The notes: generated by a model not told the origin, from the letters alone. DNA of 64,000 nucleotides from Achromobacter sp. RTa (GCF_000757485.1 NZ_JPYO01000022.1:1-64000), one strand, 5' to 3'; positions 29,004 to 37,569 are shown, numbered from the stretch's first letter. Program-made: numbers and translations.

Positions 29004-31052
29004 ATGACCCAACCCACCCGCGTCCCCGCAGAGGTCACGTTGCCGGAACTGACGTTCCGCGGCGTCCTGCTGGGCGCCCTGATCACCGTCATATTCACGG
29101 CGTCGAATGTTTTCCTGGGCCTGAAGGTGGGCCTGACATTTTCGTCCGCCATTCCCGCCGCGGTGATCTCGATGTCCGTCCTCCGCCTGTTCAAGGACGC
29201 CAACATCCTCGAAAACAATATGGTGCAGACGCAGGCCTCGGCGGCCGGCACGCTGTCCGCCATCATTTTCATTTTGCCCGCCCTGGTCATGATGGGGCAC
29301 TGGCAGGGCTTTCCGTTCTGGCAGACTCTGGGCATCTGCGCCGCCGGCGGCATGCTGGGCGTGATGTTCACCATTCCGTTGCGCCATGTGATGGTGGTGC
29401 AGAGCGATCTGCCCTACCCGGAAGGCGTGGCTGCGGCCGAGATCCTGCGGGTGGGCAGCGCGGAGCGCGCCCAGGGCACCGCCGAAGAGTCCGGCCGGGA
29501 GCCGGCCAAGGCCGCCACGGGCATGGGCGACATCGTTGCGGGCGGCCTGACCGCCGCTGTGGTCAGTTTCGCGGCCAGCGGCCTGCGGGTGCTGGGCGAC
29601 AGCGTCAGCGGCTGGTTCGCGCTGGGCGGCGCGGTGTTCCGACTGCCCATGGGTTTCTCGCTGGCGCTGCTGGGCGCCGGCTACCTCATCGGCATCGTCG
29701 CCGGCCTGGCCATGCTGACCGGGCTGGTGATTTCTTGGGGCATCGCGGTGCCCATCCTGAGCGCAATGGGCGACATGCCCGCCGACATGTCGCTGGCCAC
29801 GTACGCCACCGGGCTGTGGGCCTCGCAGGTGCGCTTCATCGGCGCCGGCGTGATCGGCGTGGGCGCCATCTGGACGCTGGCGACGCTGTTCATGCCGATG
29901 GCTCGCGGCGTCAAGGCCTCGTTCTCGGCCTTGACCAAGGCCGGCGCGGCGCGTGCCGGCCAGGCGCCGCGCACCGAGCGCGACCTGTCGGCGGGATGGA
30001 TCTCGGTCGTCACGCTGGTGCTGGTGGCGGTGCTGGTCGTCACGTTCCAGGTGTTCCTGGCGGACGCGCCGCTGTCCGCCGCGGCCATCTGGAAACTGGT
30101 GGCCTACGCGGTGCTGTTCGCTTTCGTGTTCGGCTTCCTGGTGGCGGCGGCCTGCGGCTACATGGCCGGCCTGGTGGGCACCTCGACCAGCCCGATCTCG
30201 GGCGTGGGCATTGTGGCCATCGTGCTGGTGTCGCTGTTGATGCTGGTGCTGGGCGGCGAACTGCTGGCGGCGCAGAACGGCGTGCAGATGACGATCGCGC
30301 TGGCCATCTTCAGCACCTCGGCGGTGGTGGCGGTGGCGTCGATCTCCAATGACAACCTGCAGGATCTGAAGACCGGCTGGCTGGTCGGCGCGACGCCGTG
30401 GCGCCAGCAGGTGGCGCTGCTGATCGGTTGCGTGCTGGGCGCGGCCGTGATCTCGCCGGTGCTGGAACTGCTGTACAACGCCTACGGCTTTGCCGACGCC
30501 ATGCCGCGTGAAGGCATGGACCCGTCCCAGGCGCTGTCGGCGCCGCAGGCCACGCTGATGCTGGCGATCGCGCGCGGCATCTTCACGCACCAGCTGAACT
30601 GGACCATGATCCTGATCGGCATGGCGGTGGGCGTTGGGCTGATCGTGGTGGACGAGATCCTCAAGCGCACCTGCAAGGTGGCCCGTATTCCGGTGCTGGC
30701 GGTGGGCATCGGCATCTACCTGCCGCCGACGGTGGCGGCGCCGATCGTGGTGGGCGCGCTGTTGGCGTGGCTGCTGGAGCGGGCGCTGCGCCGCCGCGCG
30801 GCGGCGGCCGGCAAGGATTATGAATCGTTCGCCGACGCCGCCAACCGGCGCGGCGTGCTGATCGCCTCGGGCCTGATCGTGGGCGAGAGCCTGGTGGGCG
30901 TGTTGATGGCCGCCATCATCGGCGCGGCCGGCACCGAGGCTCCGCTGGCCATCGCGGGCGAGGAATTTGCGCGCACCGCCTCGTTCCTGGGACTTGCGGT
31001 TTTCGTGCTGGTGGCGATGTTGTTCTGGCGGCGGGTATTGAAGTTGGCGTAG
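29004..31052 (+). CDS. OPT-family oligopeptide/metal-chelate transporter
   Basis: A 682-residue polytopic inner-membrane protein of the oligopeptide transporter (OPT) family, with about 15-16 hydrophobic segments. The N-terminal segment ELTFRGVLLGALITVIFTASNVFLGLKVGLTFSSAIPAAVIS and the PYPEGVAAAEILRVG motif are characteristic. Bacterial OPT members import peptides or, in some, metal chelates. The gene is monocistronic: it diverges from the E1 gene across about 210 bases and is followed by the palindromic repeats. The substrate is not predictable. Confidence 0.9.
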   Translation: MTQPTRVPAEVTLPELTFRGVLLGALITVIFTASNVFLGLKVGLTFSSAIPAAVISMSVLRLFKDANILENNMVQTQASAAGTLSAIIFILPALVMMGHWQGFPFWQTLGICAAGGMLGVMFTIPLRHVMVVQSDLPYPEGVAAAEILRVGSAERAQGTAEESGREPAKAATGMGDIVAGGLTAAVVSFAASGLRVLGDSVSGWFALGGAVFRLPMGFSLALLGAGYLIGIVAGLAMLTGLVISWGIAVPILSAMGDMPADMSLATYATGLWASQVRFIGAGVIGVGAIWTLATLFMPMARGVKASFSALTKAGAARAGQAPRTERDLSAGWISVVTLVLVAVLVVTFQVFLADAPLSAAAIWKLVAYAVLFAFVFGFLVAAACGYMAGLVGTSTSPISGVGIVAIVLVSLLMLVLGGELLAAQNGVQMTIALAIFSTSAVVAVASISNDNLQDLKTGWLVGATPWRQQVALLIGCVLGAAVISPVLELLYNAYGFADAMPREGMDPSQALSAPQATLMLAIARGIFTHQLNWTMILIGMAVGVGLIVVDEILKRTCKVARIPVLAVGIGIYLPPTVAAPIVVGALLAWLLERALRRRAAAAGKDYESFADAANRRGVLIASGLIVGESLVGVLMAAIIGAAGTEAPLAIAGEEFARTASFLGLAVFVLVAMLFWRRVLKLA

Positions 31053-31140
31053 CGCGTTGCCGCATACGCGACGGTGCGTGACACCCTTGCGAAATGCCGT
31101 TCGGGTCGACGCGGGCCTTTCCGGGCGTCACTTATGTGTG

Positions 31141-31207
31141 GGTGTCTGACACCCGGGAAGCGGACGGGCAAGTCGAAGGGCGGCTCGTGGGGGGTCAGAC
31201 ACAAGCC
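31141..31207. repeat. Palindrome-bounded 67-bp repeat, copy 1
   Basis: Begins with GGTGTCTGACACCC and ends with GGGTCAGACACAAGCC. It is nearly identical to 31239-31305 (one base differs, GGGTC versus TGTC at the right palindrome), 98 bases further on. The outer palindromes are inverted with respect to each other. It lies between the OPT gene and the M20 gene. Confidence 0.85.
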
Positions 31208-31238
31208 ACTTCTGGCAATTCGGAGGCAGGTCTGTTGG

Positions 31239-31305
31239 GGTGTCTGACACCCGGGAAGCGGACGGGCAAGTCGAAGGGCGGCTCGTGGGGTGTCAGACAC
31301 AAGCC
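31239..31305. repeat. Palindrome-bounded 67-bp repeat, copy 2
   Basis: Second copy of the unit at 31141-31207, bounded by GTGTCTGACACCC at left and GGTGTCAGACAC at right, which are reverse complements of each other. It overlaps the end of the M20 hydrolase gene: the stop codon lies inside the right palindrome, and the last residues of that protein are encoded just beyond it. A weaker relative (CGTGACACCC ... GGGCGTCAC) lies at about 31077-31133. Confidence 0.8.
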
Positions 31306-32540
31306 GCTTCTAGCAAGTCAGCCAGCGTGCGGGCGATGACCTTGGTGGCGCGCCGGAGGTCTTCCAGTTCCACGCGCTCATCGTTGCGCTTGGCGTGCGA
31401 TTCCAGCACGCTGCGCGGCCCCGCGCCGTAGATGACGCCCGGGATGCCGGCTTCGGCATAGAGGCGCACGTCGGTGTAGAGCGGGGTGCCCATGGCGGGT
31501 ATGGGTTGGCCGAACAGCGCCTCGCCGTGCTTCTGGATGGCCTGCACCAGGGGCTCGCTGCCGGGGAGCGGGCGCATCGAATTCGCCAGCAGCAGGCGTT
31601 TGATGTCCACCGTGATGCCGGGCAGGGAAGCGGCGGCGTCTGAGATGATGCGGCGGATATCGGCCTCGACCTCGGCGGCGTTCTCCTCGGGGATCATGCG
31701 CCGGTCCAGCTTGAACACCACCTTGCCGGGAACCACGTTGGTGTTGGTGCCGCCCTCGATGCGGCCGACGTTCAGGTAAGGGTGGCTGATGCCGGGCACC
31801 TGGGACCGGATGTCCTGGTAGCGCGCGTTCTGCGCATACAGCGCTCCAAGTATCCTGACCGCGGCCTGCAGCGCGTCCACGCCGGTGGCGGGGATGGCGG
31901 CGTGCGCCATTTTCCCGTGCACGGTCACTTCCATCTGCAGGCAGCCGTTGTGCGCGGTGACGACTTCATAACTGAAGCCCGCCGCGATCAGCAGGTCGGG
32001 CTTGGTCAGGCCCTGGGCGAGCAGCCAACCGGGGCCCAGCAGGCCGCCGAACTCTTCGTCGTAGGTGAAATGCAATTCGATCGCGCCGCGGCCGGGCTTG
32101 GCGACGGCTTCAAGCGCGCGCAGCGCGAAGGTGAAGCTGGCGAAGTCGCTCTTGCTGACGGCGGCCGCGCGGCCGTAGAGGGCGCCGCCGTCGATCTCGC
32201 CGCCGTAGGGGTCATGCTGCCAGCCATCGCCGGGAGGCACCACGTCGCCGTGGGCGTTCAGCGCGATGCGCGGGCCGCCGGCGCCGTATTCGCGACGGAC
32301 GATGAGGTTAGTGATGGATTCCAGCCCGTAGTCCCGGACGTCCTGGACCGGCACGGGGTGGGCTTCGGCCCGCAGGCCGTAGCCTTCCAGCAGTTCGGCC
32401 GTGCGCACGGCGTGGGGAGCATTGTTGCCGGGAGGCGTGTCGGTGGGCACTCGCACCAGCTCCTGGAGGAAGCGGACCTCTTCGTCGAAGTGGGCGTCGA
32501 TCCAGGCGTCGAGTCGGGCGTAGTCGGTCATGGCGGTCAT
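31293..32540 (-). CDS. M20-family metallohydrolase (ArgE/DapE-like)
   Basis: A 415-residue M20 peptidase/deacylase-like hydrolase. The first metal motif is ALNAHGDVVPPGDGW and the catalytic acid and ligand lie in HFTYDEEFGGLLG. The middle motif, normally GRGAADMKG with a metal-bridging aspartate, reads YGRAAAVSKSDF, an atypical variant. The ATG at 32540 overlaps the stop of the upstream gene (ATGA); an in-frame ATG at 32531 is an alternative. It is translationally coupled to the uraD-allC fusion, so it probably acts in the same purine/ureide pathway, e.g. on a ureido or carbamoyl compound (inference). Its stop lies in a repeat. Confidence 0.82.
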   Translation of the reverse strand: MTAMTDYARLDAWIDAHFDEEVRFLQELVRVPTDTPPGNNAPHAVRTAELLEGYGLRAEAHPVPVQDVRDYGLESITNLIVRREYGAGGPRIALNAHGDVVPPGDGWQHDPYGGEIDGGALYGRAAAVSKSDFASFTFALRALEAVAKPGRGAIELHFTYDEEFGGLLGPGWLLAQGLTKPDLLIAAGFSYEVVTAHNGCLQMEVTVHGKMAHAAIPATGVDALQAAVRILGALYAQNARYQDIRSQVPGISHPYLNVGRIEGGTNTNVVPGKVVFKLDRRMIPEENAAEVEADIRRIISDAAASLPGITVDIKRLLLANSMRPLPGSEPLVQAIQKHGEALFGQPIPAMGTPLYTDVRLYAEAGIPGVIYGAGPRSVLESHAKRNDERVELEDLRRATKVIARTLADLLEAACV

Positions 32541-34303
32541 TTCGTATCGTTGGCGAGCGAGTCGAGCAGCTCCAGCATCGCAAGCGCGGCGAGCTGGATG
32601 TCGTCGCTGGTGGTGGACTCGCGCGGGTTGTGGCTGATCCCCGAGTTCTGGCCGCGCACGAAGAGCATGGCTTGCGGCATGACTTCGTGCAGCTTCATGG
32701 CGTCGTGCCCGGCGCCGCTGGGCATGCGGTGGACAGGCAGCCCCAGCGCGTCGACGGCCTGTTCCCAGCGCCGCTGCCAGGCCGGATCGCTGGGCGCCGC
32801 CGCGGCGCGCATGGATTCTTCCAGGGTGTAGCGCAGCCCGCGGCGCTGGCAGACGGCTTCGAGTTCGGCCAGCACGTCGCGGGCCAGCGCATCGCGCTGG
32901 GCGTCGCTGGGGGCGCGCAGGTCCAGGCTGAAACGGCACTCGCCGGGCACCACGTTGATCGAGCCGCTGGGCACTTCCAGCATGCCGACGGTGCCCACTG
33001 AATCGCCATCGAGGGCGGCGCGCCGTTCCACGTACAGAACCATCTCGGCCGCCGCGGCGGCGGCGTCGCGGCGCCGGTCCATTGGCGTGGTGCCGGCATG
33101 GCAGGCCATGCCGGAGATCTGGACCTGGTAGCGCAGACAGCCGTTGATGGAGGTAACGACGGCGAGCGGCAGCCCCATTTCGTAAAGCACGGGCCCCTGT
33201 TCTATATGGATTTCGATGAAGCCCAGGTAGCGGGCGGGATCGCGGCGCAGGGCGGGGATGTCCTCTGGGCGCAGGCCGGCATGCGCCATCGCCTCGCGCA
33301 TGCTGATGCCGTCCGCGTCTTTCTGGTCCAGCCATTCGGGCCGGAAGCCGCCGATCAGGGCGCCGGAGCCCAGGAAGGTGGCGCGGTAGCGCTGGCCTTC
33401 CTCTTCCGCGAAACCGATGACTTCCAGGTGATAGGGCAGGCGCTTGCCGCGCCGGTGCAGTTCGCGCACGCAGGCCATCGGCACGAAGATGCCCAGCCGC
33501 CCATCGTATTTGCCGGCGTTGCGCACTGTGTCGTAGTGGCTGCCGGTCATGAGGGTCGGGGCATCGGGACGGTCGGCCAGGTACCGGCCCACCACATTGC
33601 CCACGGCGTCGATTCCGACCTCGTCGAAACCGCACTCGTCCATCCATTGTGAGAGCAGCCGCGCGCAGGCGCGGTGTGCGTCGGTCAGGTAGGTGACGGT
33701 CAACAGGCCTCTTTCCGCGTAGCCCGGGTCGCTGTGGGCGGCAAGCCGTTCTCCCCAGTCCCAGATGTCGTTGCCCAGGGCGGGGACGTCGCCGAACCTG
33801 TCTTGCAGCCGGATCTCGGCGATGCGATGGAGGTGGTGCAGCGCTTCCTGGAGCTCGACCTCGGGAGGATTGTCCAGGCGGCGCTCGAATTCCTCGATGA
33901 CCTGCCCGCGCGCCAGCCCGGCCCCGCGCGGACCGCGCACGGCCAGGACGAAGGGGAAGCCGAACCTGGCGCCGTAGGCGGCATTCAATTCGCGCAGGCG
34001 GGCGTGCTCGTCCGCCGTTCCCCTCGCCAGCTCGGCCAGTTCCTGTTCGCGGGCCGATTCCTCGCTGGAGGAGGGGCCCGCGCCAGCCAGCTCGGGGTGG
34101 GCGCGCACGAGCGCCAGCTTGGGGCCGGCGTCCGCCTCGTCGACGGCCTGGCGCAGGCGCTGCCTCAGGTCGGCCAGGGAGCGGAACGGGCGGAACTGGA
34201 CGGCGCGCGCGGCGATCCAGGGCGCCTGCTCGTACAGGCCATCGAGCATGGCGGCGGCCGCGGCGGGCGAGGCCGAGTTGAGTTGGGCTAGGGTGTGGGC
34301 CAT
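32537..34303 (-). CDS. Fused OHCU decarboxylase (UraD) - allantoate amidohydrolase (AllC)
   Basis: A 588-residue fusion. Residues 1 to about 165 match 2-oxo-4-hydroxy-4-carboxy-5-ureidoimidazoline decarboxylase: RAVQFRPFRSLADLRQRL, the catalytic RAHPELAG histidine, SSEESAREQ and NAAYGARFGFPFVLAVRG. Residues about 175-588 match an M20 allantoate amidohydrolase/N-carbamoylase: GSHYDTVRNAGKYDGRLG, FAEEEGQRY, IEIHIEQGPVLY and SGAGHDA. The first half makes allantoin in uric acid breakdown; the second cleaves allantoate. GAAGAGGAC precedes the ATG at 34303, 11 bases after puuE. Decarboxylase fused to allantoicase-like enzymes is known in other ureide enzymes, but the skipped step, allantoin to allantoate, is provided by PuuE. 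Confidence 0.9.
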   Translation of the reverse strand: MAHTLAQLNSASPAAAAAMLDGLYEQAPWIAARAVQFRPFRSLADLRQRLRQAVDEADAGPKLALVRAHPELAGAGPSSSEESAREQELAELARGTADEHARLRELNAAYGARFGFPFVLAVRGPRGAGLARGQVIEEFERRLDNPPEVELQEALHHLHRIAEIRLQDRFGDVPALGNDIWDWGERLAAHSDPGYAERGLLTVTYLTDAHRACARLLSQWMDECGFDEVGIDAVGNVVGRYLADRPDAPTLMTGSHYDTVRNAGKYDGRLGIFVPMACVRELHRRGKRLPYHLEVIGFAEEEGQRYRATFLGSGALIGGFRPEWLDQKDADGISMREAMAHAGLRPEDIPALRRDPARYLGFIEIHIEQGPVLYEMGLPLAVVTSINGCLRYQVQISGMACHAGTTPMDRRRDAAAAAAEMVLYVERRAALDGDSVGTVGMLEVPSGSINVVPGECRFSLDLRAPSDAQRDALARDVLAELEAVCQRRGLRYTLEESMRAAAAPSDPAWQRRWEQAVDALGLPVHRMPSGAGHDAMKLHEVMPQAMLFVRGQNSGISHNPRESTTSDDIQLAALAMLELLDSLANDTK

Positions 34304-34314
34304 GACCGTCCTCT

Positions 34315-35259
34315 TCAGGCGTTGGGAGTGTAGGGGTGCGTCGCCGTCCAGTGGCGCGCGATGTCGATCCGGCGGCAGACCCAGACGCGGTCGTGGCGGC
34401 CGATGTGATCCAGGAAGCGTTGCAGCGCGACGATGCGGCCCGGCCTGCCCAGCAGGCGGCAATGCATGCCGATGCTCATCATCCTGGGCGCTTCGTCGCC
34501 TTCGGCGTAGAGCGCGTCGAAACTGTCTTTCAGGTACTGGAAGAACGGATCGGCGTGCGAATAGCCCTGCGGCAGCGCGAAACGCATGTCGTTGCAGTCC
34601 AGCGTATAGGGCACGATCAGTTGCGGGACAGCGCTGCCGTCGGTTTTTTGCACCAGCATCCAGAAGGGCAGGTCATCGCCGTAGTAGTCGCTGTCGTATT
34701 CGAAGCCGCCGTAGTCGGCCACGAGCCTGCGGGTGCGCGGGCTGTCGCGCCCGGTGTACCAGCCCAGCGGGCGGCTGCCGGCAAGCCGCGTGATGGCGTC
34801 CATGGCCAGGCGCATGTGTTCGCGCTCCGTGGCTTCGTCCATGTGCTGGTAGTGGATCCAGCGCCAGCCGTGGCAGGCGATTTCATGGCCCAGCTCCACG
34901 AAGGCCGAGGCCACGTCGGGATGCCGCTGCAGGGCCATGCCGACGCCGAACACGGTCAAGGGCAAGCCCCGCTTTTCGAACTCCCGCAGGATCCGCCATA
35001 CCCCCGCCCTGGAGCCGTATTCATAAATGCTCTCCATGCTGAGGTGGCGCTCGGGGTAGCTGGCGGGGTTGAACATTTCGGACAGGAATTGTTCGGAACC
35101 GGCATCCCCGTGCAGGACGCTGTTTTCGCCGCCTTCCTCGTAATTCAGCACGAACTGCACGGCGATGCGGGCCTGTCCGGGCCAGCCGGCGTGCGGCGGG
35201 TTGCGGCCGTAGCCGATCAGGTCGCGCGGGTAGGAGCGTGTGGCGTCGTAGGAGCTCAT
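34315..35259 (-). CDS. puuE: Allantoinase PuuE (polysaccharide-deacetylase fold)
   Basis: A 314-residue metal-independent allantoinase of the PuuE type, which opens the allantoin ring to allantoate. It belongs to the NodB/polysaccharide deacetylase superfamily. Recognisable stretches are YPRDLIGYGRNPPHAGWPGQARIAVQ at the N-terminus, NYEEGGENSVLHGD, EIACHGWRWIHYQ and GWYTGRDSPRTRRLV. It is the first gene of the puuE - uraD/allC - M20 unit. The upstream 302 bases include a TTTGTATACAAA palindrome, likely the operator. Confidence 0.93.
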   Translation of the reverse strand: MSSYDATRSYPRDLIGYGRNPPHAGWPGQARIAVQFVLNYEEGGENSVLHGDAGSEQFLSEMFNPASYPERHLSMESIYEYGSRAGVWRILREFEKRGLPLTVFGVGMALQRHPDVASAFVELGHEIACHGWRWIHYQHMDEATEREHMRLAMDAITRLAGSRPLGWYTGRDSPRTRRLVADYGGFEYDSDYYGDDLPFWMLVQKTDGSAVPQLIVPYTLDCNDMRFALPQGYSHADPFFQYLKDSFDALYAEGDEAPRMMSIGMHCRLLGRPGRIVALQRFLDHIGRHDRVWVCRRIDIARHWTATHPYTPNA

Positions 35260-35352
35260 GAACGGACGGGCGATGGGTCCGGGCGCGGGGCGGCCGGCGT
35301 GGGGTTGGCGGGCGATCTCGTACTGACCCGCACCATAGCCGGAAACCGCAGT

Positions 35353-35364
35353 TTTGTATACAAA
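35353..35364. promoter_or_regulatory. Palindromic operator candidate upstream of puuE
   Basis: TTTGTATACAAA is a perfect 12-bp palindrome, about 95 bases upstream of puuE, inside a short AT-rich island (to about 35378, including ATTATGTATATG) in otherwise GC-rich DNA. Palindromes of the TTGTATACAA form are typical operators of FadR/FCD-type GntR repressors, which often control purine catabolism. No such repressor gene is in the window. The rest of the 35260-35561 gap holds nothing recognised. Confidence 0.55.
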
Positions 35365-35561
35365 TTATGTATATGATTGTGCGGGATCCGGCCGGACTGC
35401 GGGCGCAGGGGCGGTCCGGACGCGCCTGGCCCCGCCGGAGGCAGGGGCCGGCGGGGCTGGCGTGCATGCAATCATGGGCGCTGCCCACGGGGCTGGCAAG
35501 CCCGGGGAGGGCGCTTCAGCGCAGGTCCCCGCAGGGCCACCCGAGGGGGCCGTAGGCGCCC

Positions 35562-36578
35562 TTATCCGTTGCGGTAGAGAAAGCTGTAGGCGTTGATCGC
35601 CGGCACCCCTCCCAGGTGCGCGTACAGGACCCGCGAGCCGGCCGGGATTTCGCCACGGCGGACGAGGTCCACCATGCCCTGCATCGATTTACCCTCGTAG
35701 ACGGGGTCGGTCATCATGCCTTCCAGCCTGGCGCAAAGGCGGATGGCTTCATTGGTTTCGGCCGAGGGCAAGCCGTAGGCCGGGTAGGCGTAGCGGGTGT
35801 CGAGCACCACGTCGCCGTCTTCAATGGGCTTGCCCAGGCCCACCATGTCGGCGGTGCGCCGCGCGATGCGCAGGATCTGCGCTCGCGTCTGCTCCGGGGT
35901 GGCGGAGGCGTCGATGCCGATGACCCGGTCCGCGCGGCTGTCGGCGGCAAAGCCCACCACCATGCCGGCCTGCGTGCTGCCGGTGACGGCGCACACCACG
36001 ATGTAGTCGAACTTGAATCCGAGTTCGGCCTCCTGGCGCCGCACCTCCTCGGCGAAGCCCACATAACCCAGGCCGCCCAGTTCGTGGTCGGAGGCGCCCG
36101 CCGGAATCGCATAGGGTTTGCCGCCGCGCCGTTTCACTTCTTCCAGCGCGTCTTCCCAGCTGCGCCGAAAGCCGATATCGAATCCCTGGTCCACCAGGCG
36201 CACGTCGGCGCCCATCAGGCGGCTCATCATGATGTTGCCGACCCGGTCGTAGACGGCGTCCGAATAGTCGACCCAGTTTTCCTGCACCAGCACGCATGCC
36301 AGCCCAAGCTTTGCCGCCACTGCGGCGACCATGCGGGTGTGGTTGGACTGGATCCCGCCGATCGTGACCAGGGTGTCGCAACCTTGTTCCAGGGCCTGCG
36401 GGATCAGGTATTCCAGCTTGCGCAGCTTATTGCCGCCGAAGGCCAGGCCGCTATTGCAGTCTTCGCGCTTGGCGTAGATCTCGACCTTGCCGCCCAGATG
36501 GGCGGACAGGCGGTCGAGCTTTTCGATCGGGGTATCGCCGAAGGTCAGGCGATAGCGGGGAAATCGTTGCAGATCCAT
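35562..36578 (-). CDS. acdS: 1-Aminocyclopropane-1-carboxylate (ACC) deaminase
   Basis: A 338-residue PLP-dependent enzyme that cleaves ACC, the plant ethylene precursor, to 2-oxobutyrate and ammonia. It has the length of the characterised Pseudomonas enzyme. The PLP lysine is Lys51 ([11 protein letters not shown]), and Ser78 (GGIQSNH), Tyr294, Glu295 (DPVYEGKS) and Leu322 (AHLGGVPA) match the residues that distinguish true ACC deaminases from D-cysteine desulphydrases. CAGGAG six bases before the ATG at 36578 supports the start over a 19-residue longer frame. It diverges from an Lrp-type regulator, the classic acdS-acdR arrangement. Confidence 0.95.
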   Translation of the reverse strand: MDLQRFPRYRLTFGDTPIEKLDRLSAHLGGKVEIYAKREDCNSGLAFGGNKLRKLEYLIPQALEQGCDTLVTIGGIQSNHTRMVAAVAAKLGLACVLVQENWVDYSDAVYDRVGNIMMSRLMGADVRLVDQGFDIGFRRSWEDALEEVKRRGGKPYAIPAGASDHELGGLGYVGFAEEVRRQEAELGFKFDYIVVCAVTGSTQAGMVVGFAADSRADRVIGIDASATPEQTRAQILRIARRTADMVGLGKPIEDGDVVLDTRYAYPAYGLPSAETNEAIRLCARLEGMMTDPVYEGKSMQGMVDLVRRGEIPAGSRVLYAHLGGVPAINAYSFLYRNG

Positions 36579-36771
36579 GCTGGCTCCTGTTGAGTCCCGC
36601 CATGCCGGCCGGAATGGCTTGGACGTAAAAATCATAGGAATGGCCTGGATATCTGGTCAATTGCGTATTTTTCGTGATTAATGTGGTTAATGTTTTTAGG
36701 AAATCAAGATTGGGATCTATTATTTGGTCATGAAAATAAAGAACGAAATTTAATTTTCAGGGACATATCGA
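36579..36771. promoter_or_regulatory. Divergent acdS-acdR control region
   Basis: This 193-base region is notably AT-rich against the window (runs such as TTTAGGAAATCAAG, TTATTTGG and AAAATAAAG), as expected for an Lrp-type binding region with promoters in both directions. I could not define individual operators reliably. Confidence 0.6.
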
Positions 36772-37242
36772 ATGGCAGCCATTTCCAGCCTGGACCGCAT
36801 CGACCGCCAGATCCTGCGCGTGCTGCAGCAGGACGCCCAGATCACCAATCTTGAGCTGAGCGCGCGGGTCCACCTGAGCCCCGCAGCCTGCCTGCGGCGC
36901 GTGGAAAAGCTGAAAGGCGAGGGCATCATCAGGAAGACCGTGGCGCTGCTCGAACCCGCCGATGTGGACATGGCCACGCTGGTCATCGTGGGCGTGGTGC
37001 TGGACCGCTCCACGCCCGAGTCCTTCACCGATTTCGAAGAGGCGGCGCGCGGCATCAGCGGCTGCCTGGAGTGCCATCTGGTGGCGGGAGAGTTCGACTA
37101 CTTCCTGATGCTGCGCATCCGCGACCTAGAGCGGTTCAACAAACTGCACGCCGGCGAGATCATCAAGCTTCCCGGCGTGCGCCAGATCCGCACCTTTTTC
37201 GTCCTGAAAGAGATTCTGTCCACGACCGAATTGCCGGTGTGA
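36772..37242 (+). CDS. acdR: Lrp/AsnC-family regulator of ACC deaminase (AcdR)
   Basis: A 156-residue Lrp/AsnC-family regulator. Residues about 5-60 are the helix-turn-helix (DRIDRQILRVLQQDAQITNLELSARVHLSPAACLRRVEKL), and the C-terminal half is the RAM ligand-binding/oligomerisation domain. It is transcribed away from acdS, matching the AcdR regulators that respond to ACC and activate acdS. The name depends on this context; the family assignment is firm. Confidence 0.9.
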   Translation: MAAISSLDRIDRQILRVLQQDAQITNLELSARVHLSPAACLRRVEKLKGEGIIRKTVALLEPADVDMATLVIVGVVLDRSTPESFTDFEEAARGISGCLECHLVAGEFDYFLMLRIRDLERFNKLHAGEIIKLPGVRQIRTFFVLKEILSTTELPV

Positions 37243-37569
37243 CCGAGGCGTACGCGCAACACTTGTGCGCGCCGCGCAAAAAATGACGCGCCGCCGCATT
37301 TTGGATTGACGGAATTTGATGGCGCGTAGACGGCGCAATGGACGGGGTTCGCGGGACATTCCGGCGCCGCATGAAGGCATTCCCAATTCGCTTTTGCGTC
37401 ACGCAAACGCAGGAAGACGCCCATAAACTCAAAGGGTTATACTCTCGGCCATACGGCTTTCAAGGCTTGTACGCGCCTTCTGCCCCTGCTATCCGCTAAC
37501 CGGGAAGCCCGTGTCGCGGAAGGTTTTCCTGCATCGTGTCGAGTGAAGCACTCGTAAAGGTGAAGCGAT
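37243..37569 (+). promoter_or_regulatory. Upstream region of sucA
   Basis: This 327-base gene-free stretch precedes sucA. It includes a palindrome annotated separately and a TATACT at 37438-37443 that could be a -10 box; no good -35 box is seen at the right distance. A reverse frame of about 100 codons in it has no supporting features. Confidence 0.45.
37393..37407. promoter_or_regulatory. Palindrome upstream of sucA
   Basis: TTTGCG-TCA-CGCAAA is a perfect 6-bp inverted repeat with a 3-base spacer, about 30 bases before the TATACT box. It is a candidate operator for control of the 2-oxoglutarate dehydrogenase operon. The binding protein is unknown. Confidence 0.4.

Noticed and set aside
31077..31305. 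CRISPR-like array after the OPT gene
   Set aside because: There are just two near-identical units with palindromic borders and one diverged unit, no regular short repeats with unique spacers and no cas genes.
31293..33647. 784-codon minus-strand frame that would extend the M20 gene far upstream
   Set aside because: Only the last 415 residues have M20 motifs. The upstream part is an out-of-frame shadow of the uraD-allC gene, and the ATGA overlap gives a clear start at 32540.
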